Assembly: GCF_000003815.2 (NCBI RefSeq)
Contig: NC_049980.1
Location: forward strand, 19,550,348 to 19,614,347
Length of the DNA: 64,000 bases
Reading direction: 5' to 3'
Source of the DNA: Branchiostoma floridae
Taxonomy: Eukaryota; Chordata; Leptocardii; Amphioxiformes; Branchiostomatidae
Shown: in pieces, positions 59,098-64,000 of the stretch
How the letters are laid out: each line of letters begins with the position of its first letter
How positions within the stretch are numbered: position 1 is the first letter of the stretch
The notes under the pieces: generated by a model
The model's input: the letters and a program-made list of their open reading frames with translations, nothing else
Told to the model about the DNA's origin: nothing
The model's database searches: none
Translations under genes and position numbers: made by a program

Positions 59098-59337
59098 TAA
59101 TACCCCTGTCACATTTGGCGAAAATCGATCGGACGACGATTCTGCGGCAATCGCCCGAGCCTCGCTTATGATCATAACTTTATTGCACAACAATTGTACA
59201 CGGTACAAAGTATGGCTTATATGTGACAGGGACGGTTTTCAGATGAGAAATACGCGCAACCCTCTGCCGATCTTAAATATGGCCGATTTTCCATCCATAC
59301 GCCCGAAGATCGTGGATAATGTGACAGCGGGGTATTA
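59098..59337. mobile_element. 240-bp TIR element
   Basis: The left end TAATACCCCTGTCACATT and the right end AATGTGACAGCGGGGTATTA are inverted repeats with a 2-bp indel. An extra TGTGACAG copy lies inside at about 59221. Non-coding. Confidence 0.65.
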
Positions 59338-59354
59338 GGAAAGTACATGTTAGC

Positions 59355-59458
59355 AATCTGGACGACGAAGCCGTACCTATTGCACCCGAAGTTAGTCCTT
59401 GATCTCACGTTCTAGATAAAAATCAAGTACAACTCTATGGGTTCGAATGCTTACCTCC
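59355..59458. repeat. Duplicated segment, copy 2
   Basis: Partner of 58160-58265; keeps the minus-strand donor (GGAG then GTAAGC). It could act as an alternative first exon end for the kinase gene; this is inference. Confidence 0.7.
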
Positions 59459-60247
59459 ACGTGTCCCAAATAATATTTCGATGACACTCCCGTCCCAAAT
59501 TTTTCCAAGCCTTTTGCTTTTCCATTTCTATGTCTGTTTATATACACTTAATAGCGGAAATGTTGTATGAACGTGAACAGGACAGTGGTTGTAAATCGAG
59601 GTAGCAAAGACGTGCAAATGAGTCCTGCTGGGGCAGCTACATATCTACAATCTTGCCGCAGACCGTAAGCTAAGTTCAATGACATTTCTATGAAAAGTGC
59701 ACAAGGATTTCAGCTTGTTTCTGAGGGCGGCGCCCAGACAGTATAGGGAGATCCGGGGAAATGTTGAAATCTTCACCCTCTAAAGTGCCATTTCCTGCAT
59801 CTCAATGCTGACGTCACACTATCTCACGCTCACATCACCTATCACACTATCTACCACCAAAAATAAGACCATAACATGTCAAATGCAAAAGTTATATGCA
59901 AAAACTTGCAGAGTAGAATTTACGCGTTGATTAAGTCTAATTTTATGTTCAGGACAAAAGATACCAATACCGGGAGTTCCGTTAACTACCAAAGAAAGCC
60001 GCCTTTCGATCGGCTATCAAGACCTAGCCAAGCTCTGTGAAAATTCATTCTTAGCTTCTTGAATCATACATGCACAAGTAAGGTCAACCAGGTTACTCGG
60101 CCTTTTTGTAAGAGCAAATTCATCACGCTACGCATCGTGCCAAATATATCGCTAGTTTCTATCTCGTGAACACAGAATCGTCTGCCACCGAATGATCTGC
60201 TCACTTTCCATCTGAATTCTTTGTGGCATTCTGCACATAACAACATC

Positions 60248-63224
60248 ATGGCGGCCCAACCCCTTCCCCCTGGATGGGAGGCCAAATATGACGCCGGGAC
60301 AGGACGATAGTAAGTTATTTTGAAGAAAAATGTATATGTGAGAAGTAGTCAAGACGATGTAGCATCTAGTGGTATAAATGTCAGCCTTTCTGTGCCCGTG
60401 TGTACTTAGGAACATGTCTGTTTGCCCACACCCCGCCCGTCTCTCTCGACATGACAGCCTGTCGTCTGCATGTTAATGTGTTGTTGATGACCTCTCGTTC
60501 GCTATTTTCAAACATTGTAGTTTGAGAGTGATGAAGTGGGAAAACGCTTAGGCTAGCATAGGGAACCTTTATCAGGACCTGTTAGTTACCGCCAATCCTG
60601 TCCTTTTGGCCACAAGAACAACGTGTCATGTTGAATTTAAAATTGGATGACAAATTCTTTAGGAGCCCCCCCCCCCCCCCGGCCCCCCCCACACACACTC
60701 AAAAGCATCACAGTATGGGCAATTTGATCATCTTAATGTAACGGGAGGGGGCCATACTTCGACAGGGGTCCAAAGTTCGACAGGTTTTAAAAATCATTGT
60801 TGCGGAGAAATGCATAGATGACTGCACATGAGAAGTACACTAGCTGTAGACTAAACCTTGTTGTAAATAACTACAAAGGCGGGGTATGTGTCGAAGTTAG
60901 CAAGTCCCACAGATAACGATTGAAAAACTTGCACAAGTTTGACGCCTTCCGTGCAAGTTGACGAGCGAACGTATTGAGACCATGGCCCGGGAAACTCTTG
61001 AATTATTCTTCGCAAAATACGACGTGTGAAAAAATATCACCACACATAGAATGATGTTTATTAGCCTTCCGAAAAATAATACCTGTGTTCTGTTCTGCCT
61101 TTAACTGGCTTGGATAAACGGAGCTAAAATGATGCCACAATGTTCACCCAGTCGGGGCCCCGCCATTTTACTATCACGCACGCAGGCGGGCGAGCGATGG
61201 CTCAACACGTTGAACTCAGTCAACCCGTTCGTAGAGCGACAAACATTCAAGAAAAATCGATCTCTACCGACTAAAAAATCCTGTAGCCGTTGCTGCTGCC
61301 AAAAGACAGGATGAAATGGCAATCAAGGAAGCCGAAAAGCGAAAATGCCGTCACAGTCCAACGTAACAATGCGCTGCCGTTTTGCGGCAAGTTGGTCTCA
61401 CCGTGAGAGGTAAACGTTTTAACACACCGTATTCGAATAAGTCGCGTAATACAAAATATGACCCATCTTTGGTACAAACAAAATATACTGAAGACTTTTA
61501 GTGCTATTCTATTTGCATAAGTTGTTTAAAAATGCACGGCGATGGTCTAATTGTTACTATGTCGGAGTTTGGACCCCTTTTTTGTGTTGGAACGTTCTGC
61601 TAGGACGCAAGCCGAAAACCTGCCGTAAGTTTCGTGCGCTGTCAAAGTACAGTGCGGAACGCTACTGTTAAATGAAATATATATCTGTACAGCTTCAATA
61701 ACAGTTATATGGATGCATACAAGATCTTAACTTGTTTTTGATGAGTTCACTGTAAAATGTACATTGACAAAAGCCATGCGCATCCACTTAGAACGGGTGT
61801 CGAAGTATGGCCCCCTCCCGTTAACGTTAATTTGCAGACTGGTATTTAACTAGAGTGGACCTGGTCCGGGCTGATGATGATTTGTAACTTATGGGAGAAA
61901 TTCTCTAACGTTATATGCATGTAGACAAATGTAACATACTTTGCATTTCTATGTTTCCATGTAATAATTTGTATTTCATCAGTTATGATTATGTTCCTCT
62001 GATAATCTATGTTACTACCAGTACACTGCAACAACAACTGTCATATGTTCTCATTTAGCTTTTTCATCGACCATATCAACAAGAAGACAAGCTGGACTGA
62101 CCCACGCATCACCATGCAGGTGCCGCAGCCGCAGCCAGCTGCACAGAGGTCACCTGCCAGGGTAGGTACAGGTGCATCTGGTACTGTAAATGCAGAAATG
62201 TTCGCGGTGGATTAATGTTTTCTCGGTGACCACTTCACCGCGAACTTAAAACCACCGCGAACATTTTTCTATTGTGGTATTACACTGCAGTCTATGGTGT
62301 TACCGCGAAATTAAAACCACCGCGAAAAGTCCTTTTTCCCACTAGCGCGAAATTAAATCCCCGCGAACTTAAATACACTTACAGTATTAGATAGATGCTG
62401 ATTGCTATATACTTAAATAAGCCTGTTCACGAAGGTCAGAACGCATGTGCGGCGACAGGTGATACATTGTACATGTGTATGGCAATGGGTAAGCCCTGAC
62501 ATTGTAAACAAAACTCGTCTGGACATTGTTATGCAAATCGAAACAATGGTCCAGAGAAGGACTGTTTATAATTTTGGGTCCTTACCCTTTGACATATTAC
62601 CTAGAATTTCTGTCGCTGCACATGAGTTCTGATCTCTGTGAAAGGGCTAATATAGACCCAGGTGATCACAAATTTGCAGTGATTTGCAATCTATTATTCA
62701 TGTAGAGACTTATACTTAAATTTGAACATGCCGTTTGCAACAGAGCCCTCGCCAAGAAACCATCCAGATGACTCCTGTTGCTAAACCCAAGTGTAAGACC
62801 TGCAATGTCATGGAGGTGAGTCTTGTTTGTTTCTTTTGGTAAGTCGCCTTAAGGTATAACATACCAGTTTAGTATGTATCAAGGCAAGGAGAATTTAATG
62901 ATTTTATTAAAACCTTCTTGATCAAGGTTAAGGATGCGCTGCCTATAGATAGATTGATGAAAAAAAGTTAAACATCCCATAGCCTTTTTGAGTCTATAGG
63001 GACAGTGGGATGTTTGCCACCATTTCTTGACCTGAGTTGGGTTTTGGAGCCCATCCTTATTTTTTTTTCACCTTTTGCCTCTCCAACCAAAGTCAGGTAC
63101 CCACCCCAGACAAAGTAACATTAGGCAATGGTATGTTTGTATCAATTGATATGTTGTATTGACTCCTTTTACAGGTAAGTCTTTCAGGGTGGGAATGCTG
63201 GAGCTGCCAGCAGAATAGGCGTTC

Positions 63225-63266
<42 letters not shown>

Positions 63267-63954
63267 GGCAAGAGAACAGGAACAGGTTAGCACAGTGTTT
63301 GGTTTAGTCAGGATAATTGTGCAGGATGATGTTTTATGTTGCTATGTGCACATTGCCTTGTAGGCTTAAACAGTATACTACAATGTATATTCTCAGTGTA
63401 TAACATATTTGTATTGCAATACTTCAACTCTTTGTGTATATAGCATACAATCCTTTCTGCTGTGTTTTCCTATAGGTTATGTTCTATACATTAGTTAAAC
63501 ATATAGTTGCTGTAGAAATAGTAGCAATGTTTGTTACTACATGAAAGATAGATCTCAGAATGGTTTTTCAGTAGGCTATATAGATTATCCCTCAAATCCC
63601 ACACTTGATACTAGTATAAGCTGTCTATATATAGAAGTTTGTGCTCTATGTACATGTATGCTGCTAGATATAAGCAACCATATCATATTAACTCGAGTTA
63701 CACTAATTAAAGATTAGATGAAGAGTTTACAATATGTGGTCTAATAAAGGTAAACATTTTCATTGTCAAACTGTTACCTTTGGAAGGATTCCACTTGTAC
63801 TCATTGATCATTAAGTACAGGGAGTTAACTTTAAAAGCAGTCTGTTAAGTTTGAAGAGATGTTGACATGTCTACAGTTGGAAGACTTGCCTCCCCGTCCC
63901 CGTACTGCTGCCGGCAGGGAGCTCCATCATCTCCTACAGGAGGGGTTTATGGCT
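60248..63954 (+). CDS. WW-domain protein with CxxC pair and polyQ (5' part)
   Basis: Exons in the window: 60248-60309, 62059-62161, 62744-62815, 63175-63285, 63877-63954; all junction phases agree and 142 residues are encoded before the window ends. The N-terminus is a complete WW domain: LPPGWEAKYDAGTGRYFFID, then HINKKTSWTDPR, with the two signature tryptophans at 10 and 33 and Pro36, so it should bind a Pro-rich ligand. C72-x2-C75-x11-C87-x2-C90 (KCKTCNVMEV ... ECWSC) looks like a small zinc ribbon; 14 glutamines encoded by CAA follow (97-110), then LEDLPPRPRTAAGRELHHLL. Intron 1 holds a ~1.1-kb TIR element and intron 2 a 206-bp repeat. I do not recognise the family; the rest of the gene is off the right edge. 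The ATG sits in ATCATGG, a good start context. Confidence 0.75.
60664..60691. repeat. Poly-C tract
   Basis: About 14 C, GG, then 8 C. It lies in intron 1 of the WW gene, about 45 bp left of the TIR element. Confidence 0.9.
60737..61826. mobile_element. piggyBac-type MITE candidate, ~1.09 kb
   Basis: The inverted ends share TAACGGGAGGGGGCCATACT and continue TCGACA. TTAA flanks both sides (60733-60736 and 61827-61830), the target site of piggyBac elements. Subterminal GGTCCAAAG...TTCGACA / TTTGGACC blocks are also inverted (about 60768 and 61568). No transposase frame. It lies in intron 1 of the WW gene. Confidence 0.75.
62182..62387. mobile_element. 206-bp TACTGTAA...TTACAGTA element
   Basis: The ends are inverted: TACTGTAAATGCAGAAATGT then TCGCGG on the left, and CCGCGAACTTAAATACAC then TTACAGTA on the right. 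Inside, ACCGCGAAnTTAAAACCACCG-type units repeat about three times in both orientations. Probably a MITE of a type common in marine invertebrates (from memory). It lies in intron 2 of the WW gene. Confidence 0.7.
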
Positions 63955-64000
63955 GTAAGGCTCTGCTGTGAGGGGTGCACACCTTTTGCTGTGTGCTCTC

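Larger units (their letters stand above)
57647..60247. other. Spacer between the divergent kinase and WW genes
   Basis: Contains the probable kinase 5' UTR exon (left end at 58263, minus strand), a duplicated ~100-bp segment (58160-58265 and 59355-59458), interspersed repeat copy B (58612-58850), a 240-bp TIR element (59098-59337) and, at the right end, the WW gene promoter. No other gene is supported. Confidence 0.5.

Noticed and set aside
63068-63293. Poly-Val and poly-Cys minus-strand frames
   Set aside because: Reverse strand of the CAA glutamine tract in the WW gene.
1-64000. CRISPR array, operon or phage-like system
   Set aside because: The tandem repeats lack CRISPR spacing and the genes have introns with consistent phases; the window is animal nuclear DNA.

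Overview
The window looks like invertebrate-chordate nuclear DNA, most likely amphioxus (Branchiostoma); that is inference. The genes are intron-rich, with GT-AG introns of about 70 bp to 3.3 kb, and are close to vertebrate families (Homer, ASMT, POLR3G, aquaglyceroporin, a PDIK1L/STK35-type kinase). Introns and intergenic DNA are full of SINE-like, LINE and terminal-inverted-repeat (TIR) elements. All exon models were built by eye from splice signals, reading-phase continuity and family resemblance; no alignment was run.

Layout: (1) 1-6554 (+), the 3' part of a Homer postsynaptic scaffold gene, with a near-duplicate alternative terminal exon that would give a short isoform without the coiled coil. 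(2) 11745-18320 (-), a complete 7-exon acetylserotonin O-methyltransferase-like gene (347 aa), with a long palindrome just upstream. (3) 18321-23136, a repeat-rich spacer with inverted GGAACGAAAA arrays and a 507-bp Tc1/mariner-type MITE. (4) 23137-26853 (-), a 7-exon RNA polymerase III subunit gene of the POLR3G/RPC7 family (227 aa), with an apparent GC-AG intron. (5) 28874-35366 (-), a 6-exon aquaglyceroporin (307 aa). (6) 35367-38359, a spacer with foldback repeats. (7) 38360-46705 (+), a 7-exon single-pass membrane protein: signal peptide, an unnamed extracellular module, a TSP1 domain, three calcium-binding EGF domains and a TM segment. Its first intron carries a 5'-truncated LINE beside the 3' splice site. 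(8) 48446-52789 (+), an unrecognised 444-aa protein. (9) 56279-57646 (-), a PDIK1L/STK35-like kinase with a long Pro-Val-Gly-Met repeat tail. (10) 60248 to the window end (+), the 5' part of a WW-domain protein with a CxxC...CxxC motif and a polyglutamine tract.

The genes do not form an operon or a shared pathway; this is an ordinary animal gene neighbourhood with mixed strands. The points most worth following are the Homer alternative exon, the LINE at the splice site, the 864-bp TIR element whose empty site is preserved in an adjacent tandem copy, the membrane-protein tail that shifts frame into a PPxY-containing sequence, and the two proteins I could not assign (444 aa and the WW/CxxC protein).
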